DNA of 64,000 nt from Cladocopium goreaui (Eukaryota > Sar > Dinophyceae > Suessiales > Symbiodiniaceae). This document shows, piece after piece, positions 1 to 11,900 of this stretch. The position numbers and the translations under genes were made by a program. Numbering within the stretch: the first letter of the stretch is position 1; each line of letters opens with the position of its first letter. Under the pieces are notes generated by a model. That model saw nothing but the letters and a program-made list of their open reading frames with translations. It was not told where the DNA came from and did no database searches. Location: NCBI GenBank assembly GCA_947184155.2, contig CAMXCT020001480.1, forward strand, positions 1 through 64,000, in the 5' to 3' direction.

Positions 1-1211
1 CTTCAATACTCATACGAGACACCTTGCTATTCCTAAGCTCAGGAGGAACATGATCGTGGACTCGCAGCATCCCAATACGGGCATGCCAGCGACGCCGAAA
101 GCTTGCCAACCCCTTTCGCTGCGTCCGGGCAGAAGCTGCAAAAATCTTCTCCATGGCACTTTTCGTTGCCGCTGGCAAATTTGTTGGCAACAGTTTCGGC
201 CCTTGTTCCATAATCTGGCTGCGCAATGGCGCCACGCCATGCACAAAATTCTGCGCACGCAGCCAACTGCAAAGCCTGTGCTCCACAACATAACGGCAAG
301 CAACAACATTGTCCTTCGGCGTGACATGTGCCCAAGCTGTGGGGTCTGGCCCGCCCTGTGCCATTTCTTGTTCAAATCCAGATTTCACATCATTCACTAT
401 AGCGTTCTTTGCGCCCAAATCTGGAGGCTGGAGTTGCAGCTTGCTTTGTCCCCTTCCCAGAAGGAAGTCCGCCACAATTTCCGGCTGGAAGCTTGAGAAA
501 TGGAAGACAAGCAAGGTCCTAGGAGAGGATGACGCGTGCAAGGTCTTCTTCTGCGCAGATGACAGTCTGCGCTTCTTTTGCTGCAAGGCACGTATTTGGC
601 GCCGTATTTGGCGCCGCAGTTGCAAGCTACATGGATTCGGCATTGCTTCTCTAGGCAACATGAAGAATGGAATGCAAATAATATGTCGTGAAAGTTGCTT
701 GGCTTTTCTTCTGGAACCTGCATGGCCTATTTCCCACCCTACCCAGCAGCCACACTTCTTGTATACCAATGCTTCTGGCCACGGCAAAAAAGCATCCGGA
801 ATCATAACAGGTACGTTCATGCTGCCATCACGAAAAAATTGCGGTAGCATCCTCATGCCTTGCGTACTCATCATGGACGGACACCAGTTAAAAACTTGCA
901 TGCCGCGTGAACTTCCAACAAAATGCAAAACCTTATTGCAAATAATCTGCCAAAAGTAAGAAGTCGCTACAGGGGAGGCCCAAAACTCCGAAGCCAATCC
1001 AAGGAGCAGCAAACGGTACCAAAAACAGGACCCCCCACATTAGCCCCAGAACCACCAGAGCAACACCAGCCCTCAGCCTGCAGCGCATTCTGCTTGCCAG
1101 CTGCTTTTGCCTTTGCTTTGGGCGGCATCACCTGCAAGCACGCCACAACAAAGCAGCGTATCACAAACCCCAGACTTCTTCCATGCGAACAGAATCGCTG
1201 ATACCATGTTT
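1..1211. other. No confident gene; small overlapping ORFs
   Basis: Several short ORFs overlap on both strands, and none has a recognisable domain. The most protein-like is a cysteine- and alanine-rich minus-strand frame at about 39-335. It could be an exon or a pseudogene fragment, but nothing in the sequence confirms it. I see no repeat or RNA gene here. Confidence 0.4.
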
Positions 1212-1697
1212 GATTTCCAGACGCTTTCTGCAGTCTAATTGCCATGATGTCCAGCTGCTACTCCGCCTACTCCGCTACTCCCGGCAAAGTGATGCCCCTA
1301 GATCCTATAGGCAGAAAGACATTTCAGGCAACAGGTCGGAGTAAGACGAACAAGAAAATTGAGATTTCCAGACGCTTTCTGCAGTCTCATTGCCATGATG
1401 TCCAGCTGCTACTCCGCCTACTCCGCTACTCCCGGCAAAGTGATGCCCCTAGATCCTATAGGCAGAAAGACATTTCAGGCAACAGGCCGGAGTAAGACGA
1501 AGAAAAAAATTGAGATTTCCAGACGCTTTCTGCAGTCTAATTGCCATGATGTCCAGCTGCTACTCCGCCTACTCCGCTACTCCCGGCAAAGTGATGCCCC
1601 TAGATACTATAGGCAGAAAGACATTTCAGGCAACAGGTCGGAGTAAGACGAACAAGAAAATTGATATTTCCAGACGCTTTCTGCAATCTAATTGCCT
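1212..1697. repeat. Tandem array, 151-bp unit, about 3.2 copies
   Basis: Copies begin near 1212, 1363, 1514 and 1665, an exact 151-bp period. Each starts with a variant of GATTTCCAGACGCTTTCTGC and differs by only a few substitutions; the last copy is cut short near 1697. The period is not a multiple of three, so the frame changes from copy to copy. The repeated peptide seen in three staggered ORFs is therefore a by-product of the DNA repeat and not a repeat protein. Confidence 0.93.
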
Positions 1698-2977
1698 ACT
1701 CCATCCCGTTTTAAATTAATACTATTATTGATTAGGGGGATGTACGGAATTGTCGGTGTACATGCTTCAGAGTTCCCAAACGTTAGGAGTCTAGGGGGGA
1801 AAGGGGTACAGACAAAAGACTCAAGCCCGACTATCAGCACGCCCATTCTTGCCTGGAAGTCACTGCTCCGGAGACAACAGCTTCCAGCAGAAGTGCGACC
1901 TTGGCGACACCGGAACCATGGGGAAAAAAATTGGCCACAACCGTGTGTCCTAGCTTTAGCTCTGCGAAACTACTTGCAATGTGGGGCAACAACAATCGTT
2001 CCTGACACGAATGGCTCCTATAATGCAACCTACTGTCTGACAAATCCGACAACTGTCCTAGTCCATCCAGTCTCATGGTCTCTCTCACATGTGACTAGCT
2101 GCTTTGGGGTCCGCACGGCGCACTCCAACAACAAATGGTCACTTGTGCTGTGGTGACTAGAGAAACGGCTGCAGCCACTAAGAGCACTCACATTGCACAT
2201 GTTTTTACATGTCCGCGCATGAATGCTCATCAAGGTTCGAGAAGCTTCCATATATAAAGGGAACAGAAAAAGACAGTCTCGGAATGTGGTTTGTCCAAAT
2301 AATAAACGTCGACATCACTGGGGCTCCAATGGAACAGGTGCTACATTGACAAGAACAGGTCACGACATCGGCAACCCAAAAAAGCAATAAACAACTGCAA
2401 ACCCAAATCCACGTCATGGTGGTACAAACGGCTACTGCACAACCCCACAATTGCCAAGTCTGGTTGTGAAAGGCTTGCAAAACAGAACTGAGCTTGTTCA
2501 AATCACAACCTATCTTCTTTGAAGGTACAAGGAACTCAGACCCACCGCGAGGCAATGGAATGAAACGTTGTTGCATTGTTACACCAACAGTATGAAAACA
2601 CAAAGCAGCAAAAGTCACACTGAAGCTACAAAACGCTTGACATGACATCAAAGCACAAAAGAATAACGAAACCCAACTTGTTTGGAGATGTTTGGTTTGC
2701 AAAGGGCGCGAACGCACGCAACGCGAAAATGCTTGGAGGTACATAAAGTCGGTCACCGCACAAGCAACGAGTTGCACGCCGAAGATAGTTGGAGTCTAGA
2801 ACTCCCAGCGCAAGCATAACGTATCCGTACGTCCTGCAACTATTCCAAGGAAGTACGACTCCATGCCGTTATTAACCCGTTAGTGTACCGACGCGCGGGT
2901 AAAACGGTGCGTATGGAACTCTTCCCACCCACCTCACCCACCTCACCCACCAATGGTTTTTGAAAGCCAACCCGTTC
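1698..2977. other. No gene recognised
   Basis: Only weak overlapping ORFs occur, the longest being 190 codons on the minus strand at 2205-2777. It is cysteine- and phenylalanine-rich and has no domain I can name. I regard it as probably non-coding. Confidence 0.4.
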
Positions 2978-3440
2978 ACACCGGTGTTTAAGGTGTACCA
3001 CACCCCTGGTGTTTAAGGTGAACCACACCGGTGTTTAAGGTGTACCACACCCCTGGTGTTTAAGGTGAACCACACCGGTGTTTAAGGCGTACCACACCCC
3101 TGGTGTTTAAGGTGAACCACACCGGTGTTTAAGGTGTACCACACCCCTGGTGCTTAAGGTGAACCACACCGGTGTTTAAGGTGTACCACACCCCTGGTGT
3201 TTAAGGTGAATCACACCGGTGTTTAAGGTGTACCACACCCCCGGTGTTTAAGGTGAACCACACCAGTGTTTAAGGTGGACCACCACCACGGTGTTTAAGG
3301 TGAACCACACCGGTGTTTAAGGTGTACCACACCCCTGGTGTTTAAGGTGAACCACCCCGGTGTTTAAGGTGTACCACACCCCCGGTGTTTAATTAGGTGA
3401 ACCACACCAGTGTTTAAGGTGTACCACCACCACGGTGTGT
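2978..3440. repeat. Tandem array, 47-bp unit, about ten copies
   Basis: The unit alternates two related half-units, one reading CCGGTGTTTAAGGTGTACCA and one reading CCTGGTGTTTAAGGTGAACC. Starts at 2981, 3028, 3075 and 3122 give a 47-bp period. The half-units carry the palindrome CACCGGTG and repeated GGTGTTTAAGGTG. There are no unique spacers, so it is not a CRISPR. Later copies degenerate, and one has a short insertion near 3393. Confidence 0.93.
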
Positions 3441-4061
3441 AAGGTACACCCCACCTGCAACCCTGCAAGCCCGCCTACGACCCTCAAACCTCCACCTACG
3501 ACCCAGATCACACCTGCGACCTGCAAATCTCCTTGTATAGGGAGCGCACCTACGACCCACAAACCTCCACCTATGACAATTCCAAGTCACACCTACCACC
3601 TGCATATCCCCTTGTAGGGAGCGCGCCTACTCCCAACGATTCACTACCCAACGAGTGCAAATGTTTCTGGTTGCTTATGTGCTGCACACAAATTCCCGCG
3701 CTTCTGCGTGAACATGGCCACACGCGAAACCACGCGTATGTTTTGAGCAACAAAACTACAAGTAGTCGCTATACATTACACACCGTCCAGAAACAGTGAC
3801 AAAATTTGCAGCATTGTAGAGATTAAGTCACTAGAGCAATTTCTGTCCCAAACTGTGAGCGACATTGCTCATCTTACAAAGAAGCTGCAAAATGACAGCT
3901 CTTTTTCCCAGCAGATTGGCCTCGAGTTACAATCGGCAGAACATGCGTCTGCTTGCCAGCTCGAAAAATGGAGGAAGGTCGAAAAATGCTCTTTACACAC
4001 ATACAGTTGCTCTCACTTAGCCTCGGAGGCCGACCCCTCCACTTCCTTTGCCTTGGATGGA
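3441..4061. other. Degenerate CCTACGACCC-rich repeat and non-coding DNA
   Basis: Positions 3441-3630 contain loose iterations of CACCTACGACCC and two copies of a block ending in AGGGAGCGC followed by CCTAC, at about 3530-3555 and 3610-3630. No gene is recognised in the remainder. Confidence 0.5.
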
Positions 4062-4413
4062 AAGCGAAAGCATGAAAACGAAAATGGGGGAGACGCTGGG
4101 AATAATCTTACACAATCAAAAGAAGGCCACCCGGCCTCCTCAACTTCCTTGCTCTTTGCATCTAGGAGGAGTTGCAGATCTGCCTTTGACAACCCTTTGG
4201 CAGCCTGCCATTCATGAACATGAGGACACACAGCGTCCTGCACGGGAAAGTCCGCCCAGCACTCACGCAGAGGCAGAGAGGCACCTTGATTAGACGGGTC
4301 CGTTTGCGGAGGGCATTCTTTTCCATCTTCTTGGCTTCGCGGGCTGCTTTCTTCGCAGCTTCATGCTTGTGCTTCAAATCTTGGAACTGTTCACACAGCA
4401 CGGCCTCACACAT
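4062..4413 (-). pseudogene. Lysine/alanine-rich helical protein fragment, frame-broken or spliced
   Basis: On the minus strand, 4413-4300 encodes a strongly helical, charged stretch containing EAAKKAAREAKKMEKNALRK. Within about 60-100 bp, the protein-like reading continues in a different minus frame, with KGLSKADLQLLLDAKSKEVE at about 4060-4210. The frame change could be an indel in a dead gene or a short intron. I do not recognise the family, and the composition is the only evidence for coding. Confidence 0.25.
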
Positions 4414-4720
4414 AACAGACTACAGTCGTCCCCAAAATCACCCCAACACAGATTTCCAAGGATACGATGCCCACTCAAGGTGAACTGGCATGGGGGGGCA
4501 TGGATCACTGGGTGATGCCAGGCTGAATGCGATGACTACCTACCTGCCTGGCTTCACCTACTCAACTCTCCACCTGACGAACTCTAAACGACATGCGTGT
4601 GGACATGCATCAGCGCTCCGTGAACTACAAGACTGCCGCACGATCTTTTTGCAAACAAACTTGTTTTAGCCGGTTCTATTTCTGGGACCGCAAACTGAGC
4701 TGCAAAGTGGCTTCGCTCCA

Positions 4721-5436
4721 GTGGGCCTCCCTAGTATTCACAGAGCTGCTAGCTTGCAAGAATTAGATGATATGCTCAAAGAATATGACATGAAAAGGGA
4801 TTCAGTGGAAATCAACCATGACGCGCCTCAATGGTCCCATCATGCAGTGTGGAACCGAAAGTATATGGAACCGAAACTAGGATATACACTGGAGCAACTA
4901 TGGGCTGACTCCGAGCCTGCCATAAGCAAGAAAACGACCACGTCATATGATGTGCAAGCAAATGACGTCCAACGTGCCGTAGCGGCCATTCAGCGCTTCC
5001 CATCCCCCATTCCTCCTGACAGCCCCTTTCTACGAGCGTTAGGACACCAGCTGCCCTGAAAGCCCCACCACAGACTGACACCCTATCGCAAAGAGCTCTG
5101 GAGGAATGGGAACGCACTTTGTGTGAAAACAAGGCGGTGGCAATCCTCGCCGAGATACAAGCCGGCCGACCAACTTTTATCCACAAAGATGGTGGCGAAA
5201 TGCTCATTGCCATTGTCCTTGACAGGCCACTGGCGGAAGCGAAGGAACTCGTTGATTACCCTGCGGCATTCACTCGCGAAATGACGCGGATCCTGCGTGA
5301 CAATCGAACCCACCCGCTCATCGCCCAAATGATGAAACCAGCGGAGAGCAGTGATCCACCCCCCGCCAGTGGTGCTAGTAGCAGTGGAGACCCTCGCACC
5401 ACCACACGAGCAGTTCCAGTAAGGCACATGAGGTGA
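4721..5436 (+). pseudogene. Unknown protein, two frames joined by a one-base shift
   Basis: A plus-strand reading of about 110 residues begins at 4721 and ends at a TGA at 5057-5059. The adjoining frame is open from about 5032 and continues to a stop at 5434-5436. It contains FIHKDGGEMLIAIVLDRP and ends in a Ser/Pro-rich tail. Both halves have protein-like composition and join smoothly near 5030-5056 if one base is gained or lost. I do not recognise a domain. It may be a transposon-borne gene with a frameshift, or two exons with a very short intron. Confidence 0.35.
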
Positions 5437-5815
5437 CGCAGAATACCCCAGTTTCCCATCCATGCATTCAGCCTGTAACTTGACCTAGGTTGAGCGGCGT
5501 TGTCACCATGGGGTACTCATGGTTGATTACTGCCCGCTGCGACTACCTTTGCTGTCAGCATGCCGAAGCCAGTATGGGACGGGAGGCGGTGGGGGGCGAT
5601 TATAATAATCCTTTTCTGGGTTTTAAGTTGTTTTTTTCGGGTTGGTCTACGTTAATTATTGCATGGTAGTGTAGTGCGATGTCAAAGTACATCTAGCCAT
5701 GGTGCCCGTCGCCGTTTGACCTTCGATCAACCAATTTTTCGACCGGCCAATGATCTTCACCACACCACCACATGCCCGTTCTCGACCAAGGTGGCAATAC
5801 TGTACAAGAAACAAA
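5437..5815. other. No gene recognised
   Basis: Non-coding as far as I can see. It lies between the broken reading frame ending at 5436 and the fold-back element starting at 5816. Confidence 0.4.
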
Positions 5816-6163
5816 TTGGGACGCACAGAGAGAAAAAGCATGAGTTAACACTTACGCTCATGCTAGTGCGTCGCAAATCTGCTTGCAAAACATCTGCGGG
5901 CAGCAGCAAAATTTTCCGATGGCTGGCCCCACTTTTGGGTCCAAATCTGGAACCCAAAACGGGGCCCAAGCAAAGACCTAAAAGAAGGAATGAAAATGGG
6001 ATCCAATTCTGGACCCCATTTTGGGGTCCATATTTGGACCCAAAAATGGGGTCAGCCATCGGAGAATTTCGTTGCTGCCCGCAAATGTTTTGCAAGCAGA
6101 TTTGCGACCCAGCAGCTTGAACATGAATGTCAACACATACCTTTTTCTCTTTGTGCGTCCCAA
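5816..6163. mobile_element. Fold-back (MITE-like) element with long terminal inverted repeats
   Basis: The left end TTGGGACGCACAGAGAGAAA is matched by the reverse complement of the right end (TTTGTGCGTCCCAA, ending 6163). The inverted arms continue inward for about 130 bp each with few mismatches. For example, GCAAATCTGCTTGCAAAACA on the left pairs with TGTTTTGCAAGCAGATTTGC on the right. The centre has further small palindromes such as GGACCCCATTTTGGGGTCC. There is no transposase frame, so a non-autonomous DNA transposon or fold-back element is the best reading. I could not define a clear target duplication. Confidence 0.8.
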
Positions 6164-7613
6164 GGCCGCTTGCTACTGTCGAGGTCTCTCTATCGCAGCC
6201 ATGTTTTGAACACTTTTTTCGGCCCTGTTTTAGGGGCCATGATGAAGCAGGTTTGTTGGCATTCGAGGCGCTCCGAGGCTCACCGAGGCCTGCCCGAGGC
6301 CAGGACTCGGACGTAAAACGTAATGGCACGAGGACAAAGCGAGGCTCACGGGGACTCGAATCCAAATAATACACATCAAGACTGAATGATCTGAAACCAA
6401 AAAACGCTGGCGATGATCACCAGCCAAGATATCCACTGCTTTCATGAAAGCCTGCAGTCCAAAATGAGGACACGTGCCCCGTGTGGAACCTTACAAGGGA
6501 GGCCCCAACTCCGTCTCCAAAAATCATATCAGTTCAAGTGCCAAAAACGAACCCAAAAACTAGTCCCTTGTACCTGCTTGTCTCGATCATAACAATCTTT
6601 CCCTTTCTGTTATGTTAATGAAAAGGGTCCCGTTTCCAAAGCGAGGCCTGGCCGAGGCCACGCCTCGGACGCAAAAAGTATTGGCACAAGAACAAAGCGA
6701 GGCTCACGGAGACTCGAAACAATATAGTATCCTGTTGAAGTCCCAGCAAGGCTCAACTTGAAGTAGTTGGCAACTGTGCTACCTCGCAGGCTCTGATGCA
6801 TTTGAGGTTTTCTGAGGTTTTTTGAGGTTTTGCTTCCGACTGCTGTTTCCAATACGTTTTGAGGTTCTCAATCGATTGATGAGGTTTTTTGAGGTTCTGG
6901 TTTCGAAGGCTTCTGCCATTCTATTTCCGGTTTTGAGGTTGGTTGGGGACTCGGGCCGCTATAATACTATTTAAAAGGTAACGCAATGTCCGCGGCTACT
7001 TGGAAGCAACCAATGATTCCACACAAACCCTTTAGAATTTTAGTCCGGCACCTTTCCCAAGTCACAGCCAAGTAGCGACGGCTGAAATTGGAGCAAATGC
7101 ACATGAATGTCTATATTTTTAAACAGGTTTCACCTTCATTGAAAGGGCCGTTGCAACTTTACGCTTTGGGCCAATGTTCCTTTTTGTTGACCGTCTTGGC
7201 TTTTCACTGTTATTCCCAAATTGACAGTGGGTGCGGGATAAAAATTGTAGCTGTGTTCGTATCAGCAAAAAATACACTTTCTAGGCACCAACCCACCAAC
7301 CCAGATCCAGGAAGTGTGTCAACGACATCTGTCCAAAACAAACAGCCACCTGCACCAAATGCAAGCAACCAAAACAATCAGTCCACGCAGACAGGAGTCA
7401 AGAAATTCAGCCGTCCCAAAACGAACGCCAACAAGACATTCAGCAGCCAAAGACCTTAGTGTTTGGCGCTTCATCATGGCCCCGAAAACAGGATCCAAAA
7501 AACTAGTAGAAACATGGCGGCCATAAAGGGACCTCGACTGTACTGTGAACACCAGTTGAATACCCTGAAGCCTTAGTCCACCTATAAACGTGTAAACAAC
7601 TTTGTCCGTTGGA
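6164..7613. repeat. Dispersed direct repeat pair and TGAGGTTTT-rich tract
   Basis: A block of about 100 bp at 6258-6375 recurs in direct orientation at about 6635-6735. Both contain CGAGGC-rich sequence, an ACTCGGACGTAAAA-like core and ACAAAGCGAGGCTCACGG. Positions 6790-6950 hold irregular iterations of TGAGGTTTT. ORFs here, such as 7088-7459, look like low-complexity chance frames. No gene is recognised. Confidence 0.6.
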
Positions 7614-8039
7614 ATGGAGCGACCGACTCCAATCAAAGACGCCGCTGTCCATCGTCTTGCACAGTCCATCACTCAACTGACCCTCTGCCAGGTCACTACC
7701 AGTGAAGTCGATGATGCCACCAAACTTCTAGAGAAGGCCCGACAGAAGCTTCAAGGAATCCAAAACATCCCATCCCAGAGAGTGAATGACCTTGAGGCGG
7801 CCATACGCCAACTCCGTCAAATTGGCTGTATCTTGGGTAGCTGTACCATATCTGCCAGTTACGAAGTAACCCAGGCCCAGAAAGCCATACTACAGCTTCA
7901 CCATACAGCCAAGGGAGCCAGCACCTCGTCCGAAGAACTCAATGCACAGATATCACCACGCACTGATGACGAGTACAATCTCCCACACCATGAAGACGAG
8001 TTGCAAGAGCACAATGATGCCTACCGGAACCAATTTTGA
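7614..8039 (+). CDS. Small helical protein, dispersed family copy 1 (intact)
   Basis: This 141-residue frame starts at ATG 7614 and ends at TGA 8037-8039. An in-frame reading extends 12 bases upstream but lacks an ATG. The protein is predicted to be helical: an N-terminal segment with SITQLTLCQV, a middle helix of Leu and Lys/Arg heptads, then SASYEVTQAQKAILQL and a Ser-rich TSSEEL motif before an acidic, histidine-containing tail. Two other copies lie in the window, a broken one at 20211-20512 and an intact one at 23786-24145, both on the minus strand, sharing the same motifs in the same order. I do not recognise a function. Conservation of a reading frame between diverged copies is the best sign that it is, or was, a real protein, perhaps carried by a repeated mobile unit. 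Confidence 0.6.
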   Translation: MERPTPIKDAAVHRLAQSITQLTLCQVTTSEVDDATKLLEKARQKLQGIQNIPSQRVNDLEAAIRQLRQIGCILGSCTISASYEVTQAQKAILQLHHTAKGASTSSEELNAQISPRTDDEYNLPHHEDELQEHNDAYRNQF

Positions 8040-8312
8040 TGCAGTATGATGATTGGAAAAGCAGTTCTGAGCGGACTCTGAGTGTGCCCTGAGTGCCGTA
8101 GCCTCGCTGTCTTTTTCACCTTAGATCATGTTTCACTCTCCTGTTTTACTGCGGTAGTTTTTCTCACCACTTTGTTGTGACCCGGCTTTGTCGGTGTTTG
8201 CTTCAAAGTGTCAGGGTGACTGTTATGCCGTGAAGGCTGCTCCTGGTTTCCGCATTGAGCTTTGTTGCTTCCTGCACCCTTCAAGTGGCCCACGGTGTGT
8301 TTGTGTTTTTTA
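8040..8312. other. 3' flank of the small-protein gene, with a conserved motif
   Basis: About 30 bp after the stop, the motif GGAAAAGCAGTTCTGAGCGG leads into ACTCTGAG. The same motif follows the other two family copies, near 20140-20170 and 23715-23755 (as reverse complement). The conserved unit therefore extends beyond the coding region. The rest is T/G-rich non-coding sequence. Confidence 0.55.
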
Positions 8313-8317
8313 CGTTG
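8313..8317. repeat. Target-site duplication, left (CGTTG)
   Basis: CGTTG lies directly before the 5' LTR and again directly after the 3' LTR at 19623-19627. This is the 5-bp duplication expected of an LTR-retrotransposon integrase. Confidence 0.9.
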
Positions 8318-8882
8318 TGTGAAAGTTTGGTGAGAGGATGTACAGTGTACTGAACCACCTTGAACCTACTTGAACATCTTTAAACCTATCTTGGAACAAT
8401 GCATGTGCATGTGAACAGTTAGGAAACCATTTTAAGTTTGTAGGAACCGATCTGTGAACTATAGAACCCATAGGAACCTATAGGAACCAGGTAGGAACCA
8501 ATTTGGAACCAAATGGAACCAGTTTGTGCATGGAAGAGCTTGGAGATGGATTTTCGTTTGTTTTTGTGGTTTTTGGTGTTTTTGGATGTTGTTTGACCCA
8601 TGTCTTAGGAACTTGATGTTGTGAACTTATTTGGTAGGAGTTTTGTAGGTTATTTGTGAGTTTGAGCTGAAGACGTTTTATTTGGAGAAGCTGGAAGAAC
8701 GTTTTTGAAGCTTGAGAACTCTTTTGAAGTAGTTTGAGAAGTTTGAAGACGTTTGAGTGTCACTGCGTTTTACTCTGCACGACTCTTCTAAGAAGAAGAG
8801 TGACTGAGCTGTCAAACCTGTGTGGTTTGGCTCAAGTCCGAGCTGTGAAAAAGAGCTGCCACGCCGCTCTCGTGTTTTCACA
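8318..8882 (+). repeat. 5' LTR (565 bp)
   Basis: It begins TGTGAAAG and ends TTTTCACA, so the termini form a 7-bp inverted repeat of the TG...CA type. Compared with the 3' LTR, I find a single difference: A at 8424 against T at 19164. It contains many iterations of GGAACC between about 8440 and 8525. Near its 3' end TTTGGCTCAAG (8826-8836) matches the last 11 bases of the dinoflagellate spliced leader. Confidence 0.95.
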
Positions 8883-8895
8883 TGGTAGCGGAGCC
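8883..8895 (+). promoter_or_regulatory. Primer-binding site
   Basis: TGGTAGCGGAGCC starts immediately after the 5' LTR. It resembles the TGGTATCAGAGC-type primer-binding site of copia elements, which pairs with initiator methionine tRNA. The exact tRNA was not checked. Confidence 0.7.
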
Positions 8896-8997
8896 CCAGT
8901 GATCCTGAGGGAGAGGGGCAGACGCTAAGAAAGACAGCGGCACTTGTCTTGCTGTGAGAGTTGCAGAAGAGGTCTGTGAAAGATCTGGCATCTTAAG

Positions 8998-11900
8998 ATG
9001 AGTGGACCTGGGCCAATGAGTCCCAGCACAGAGCCAGGCACCGCTGTGGCTACTGGAAGTGCCAGTAGTGCCCCTGCCGGGCTGGTTTCTGGACATTTAG
9101 ACACTGGAACGACACCTGTGTTTAGTATGTCAGGGCCACAAGGCCCACCCACTGTCTATGTGCCGACAAACCCAGATCCTCTGCAAGGATCAGGAGACCC
9201 ATGGCTGAGCTTCAATACTGGTATGGGTGGAAGATCAGATGGAAGTTTTTTGTCATCTGGTACCTACCAGACAGGCCAATCGACAGGCCAGTCAACAGGC
9301 CCATCAGGGGCACCGAGCACACCAGCAACTGGAGTTACGTTTGCAATGCCGCCAGGTTTTCTGGACACCGGTAGTGGTCCAGGAGGAGGTCCAGGAGGAG
9401 TTCCTGTAGGAGTTCCTGTGAGCCAAGATCCACTGATGATGCAAGTACTTCGACAGCAAATGTTGCTGACCCAATCCATGGTTGACTTTCTGTCACGTAC
9501 AGCGCAGGGAGCAGGTGCAGTCCCTCCACTGCCTGGAGCGCAAGGGCCAGTGCCCCAAGCTCAGGTCCCAGGAAGTCAAGGACAAGGAAGTGAACGTCTT
9601 ACCATGGATACCAAGTGGATTCCAGCAGCACCCTTGCCAGACTGGAAGTCTTGGAGTACAAGGTCAAAAGAGCTGTCTGGTTTCAAGGGTTGGTTAGACA
9701 AGTTTGCATCGTGGCTGTGTCTTGTCCACGATAGCTATGCGCAAGAGCTCAAGGAAGCTCTGAACTTGCCATACTCTGTGGTGATCGTGAACCAAGATCA
9801 AGCCATTCGAAGTCGTCGACTGTTTCATCTGCTCCAGCAGAGCTTTTCTGGATACTCAAGGGTTGACAATGTGGTGAAATCTCAGATTGCATTTTATGGC
9901 ATTCAGGAGGCAAATGGTTTTGAGCTTTTGAGATTGCTGCGCAGGGAGTTCAGTTTGATGAGCCGTCCAGAGGCGCTGCAATACAGAGAAGCCTGCTTGA
10001 AGTACACCGTGAAGAAGAGCGAGAGGCATCTTCTCATGGATGTGCTGAGAGAGATTGGGGCTGAGATTGAAGGATTTCACTCCATGTTGGAAGCTTCCCT
10101 GATTGCAGGTCAATTGGCTGATTTGCGCATCAATGAGGGAGATCAATTTTTGCTATATCTGAGAAATTTACCAGAGAAGGTGGCAGAATATGTTCAACTC
10201 CACTGTGGTGCCACTACTGTTGCCAGGGTTTGGGAGTCTGTCGTCGCGTACCACACCAGAATGAGACTCACCAATGACCTGGACAGCAGAGTTCATGTGG
10301 CAACAGGGCCAAAGCAAGGTTCTGAAGGTGTCACTTGCCACAACTGCGGCAAACGTGGACACTTTGCTCGTGACTGTCCACAGCCTGTGAAATGCAGCCA
10401 TTGCGGTAAGTCAGGTCATGCAGCTAAGGACTGCTGGGCCAAGGATCCCAGCAAACGACCTGGAGCTTCCTCAACACCCAAGCCTTCTGCAAAGCCCAAG
10501 GCAAAGCCTGCTGCAAAGAGCAAAGGCAGCAAAGGCCGAGGCAAAGGTCGAGGGAAAGGAGGAAAGTTTCGAGAAGTTGAAGAAGGTGAAGAGCCTTGTG
10601 AGGCTGAGGAGTCTCAAGAACCAGAAGTTGAGCAGGAGGGTGGAAACCAGGCTGCTATGGTAGTCAAATCCTTTGCAGTGAAGACTGGATCAGATGCTGG
10701 TGGGCCAAAGGGGGCCACAGGGACATCGAGTACTGAGAGACCGGTGACACACCACCTGAGCAGCACACTGGAGGGTTTTGTAGGTAGTGTAGGGATAGGA
10801 GATCCTAAGACCTGCTGGCTGGTAGACTCAGGGGCTACATGCCACATCGTTTCTGAGAAGTGGGTCAAGCACTACACTGTGAGTTTTGAGTATCCTGGTC
10901 CATCTCCAAGCTTGAAGGGTGCAGGAGACAATGATCTGCCTGTCAAAGGGGTTGTAGATCTGGAATTCAAGGTAGGTAAGACGAAGATTACCATGAAGCG
11001 TGTAGTAGTGGTAGGAATTCCTTTGAATGTGATCTCAACTTACGCCCTTTTGGAAACTGGTTGGAAGACCGTCCTTGGCAATGCTGAGGAGAGTGGATTG
11101 TTTTTGAAGAAATTGAAACTTCCTTTGAAGATTTCTGAGAGAGCATGGTGGCTGAAAGTCAGTTTGCTTTCAAAGCACAAGAGTGGTGTGAAGGGTTCTG
11201 GACCAGCACCGATGGACTTGAGCACCATGAACACTGGAAACACTGTGAACACTGACAGCACTGAAACGAAACAAACCAAACGAAACACTTGTTGTGGTTG
11301 TAGTTCAGTTGCAGCAGTTGTCCCTGAGGATGTTGTGGCTAAGGACCTGGTAACTAAGGGAACTAAGGACTCTTTGACTAAGGACCCTGTGAATCATGTT
11401 GCCACTCAGGAGGTTGCGCAGGTCACCAAGGGTAGGTCAGGAGGTTCTGCCAATGTCAAGGCCAAACGTCGGGAGCTTCAGATGAAGAGTGCAGACATGT
11501 TGCAGTCGTTTTCCTATGTTTGTAGGATGTTTCATTTTGGAAGCAGTCGCCTTTTTCAGCATGTTTTTGATGAACATGAGCCCAATACCATTGAAACAGA
11601 CGTTTTGTTTAAGACAAACGTTGAAACAAACGATGAAACGACAGACAGTGAAGATGATTTCATGTCGTGTTGTGCATCTGAAACGACAGACAGTGACGAT
11701 GATTACATGTCATGTTGTGATTTTGCAGAGTTTTGTCAAGAAGACCATGGCACCTCTGAATGCATGGAGTGGAAATACCATGAAGGGAGGACAGGTTCAG
11801 GTCAATCTGATCGGAAATGCAGGTGTGACTGGACGTTTGTGGACCCTTGTTTCAGGATGATGCGTGGTTTTCCTCAGGTTGAGGACTTGACACAGGATGA

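Noticed and set aside
1244-1719. Repeat protein from three similar ORFs
   Set aside because: The 151-bp period is not divisible by three, so the similar peptides lie in successive frames and reflect the DNA repeat.
2978-3440. CRISPR-like regular repeat array
   Set aside because: The units are contiguous with no unique spacers, and the genome is clearly eukaryotic. It is a minisatellite.
5659-6374. ORFs on both strands in the fold-back element
   Set aside because: The similar peptides on opposite strands are the two arms of one inverted repeat and not two genes.
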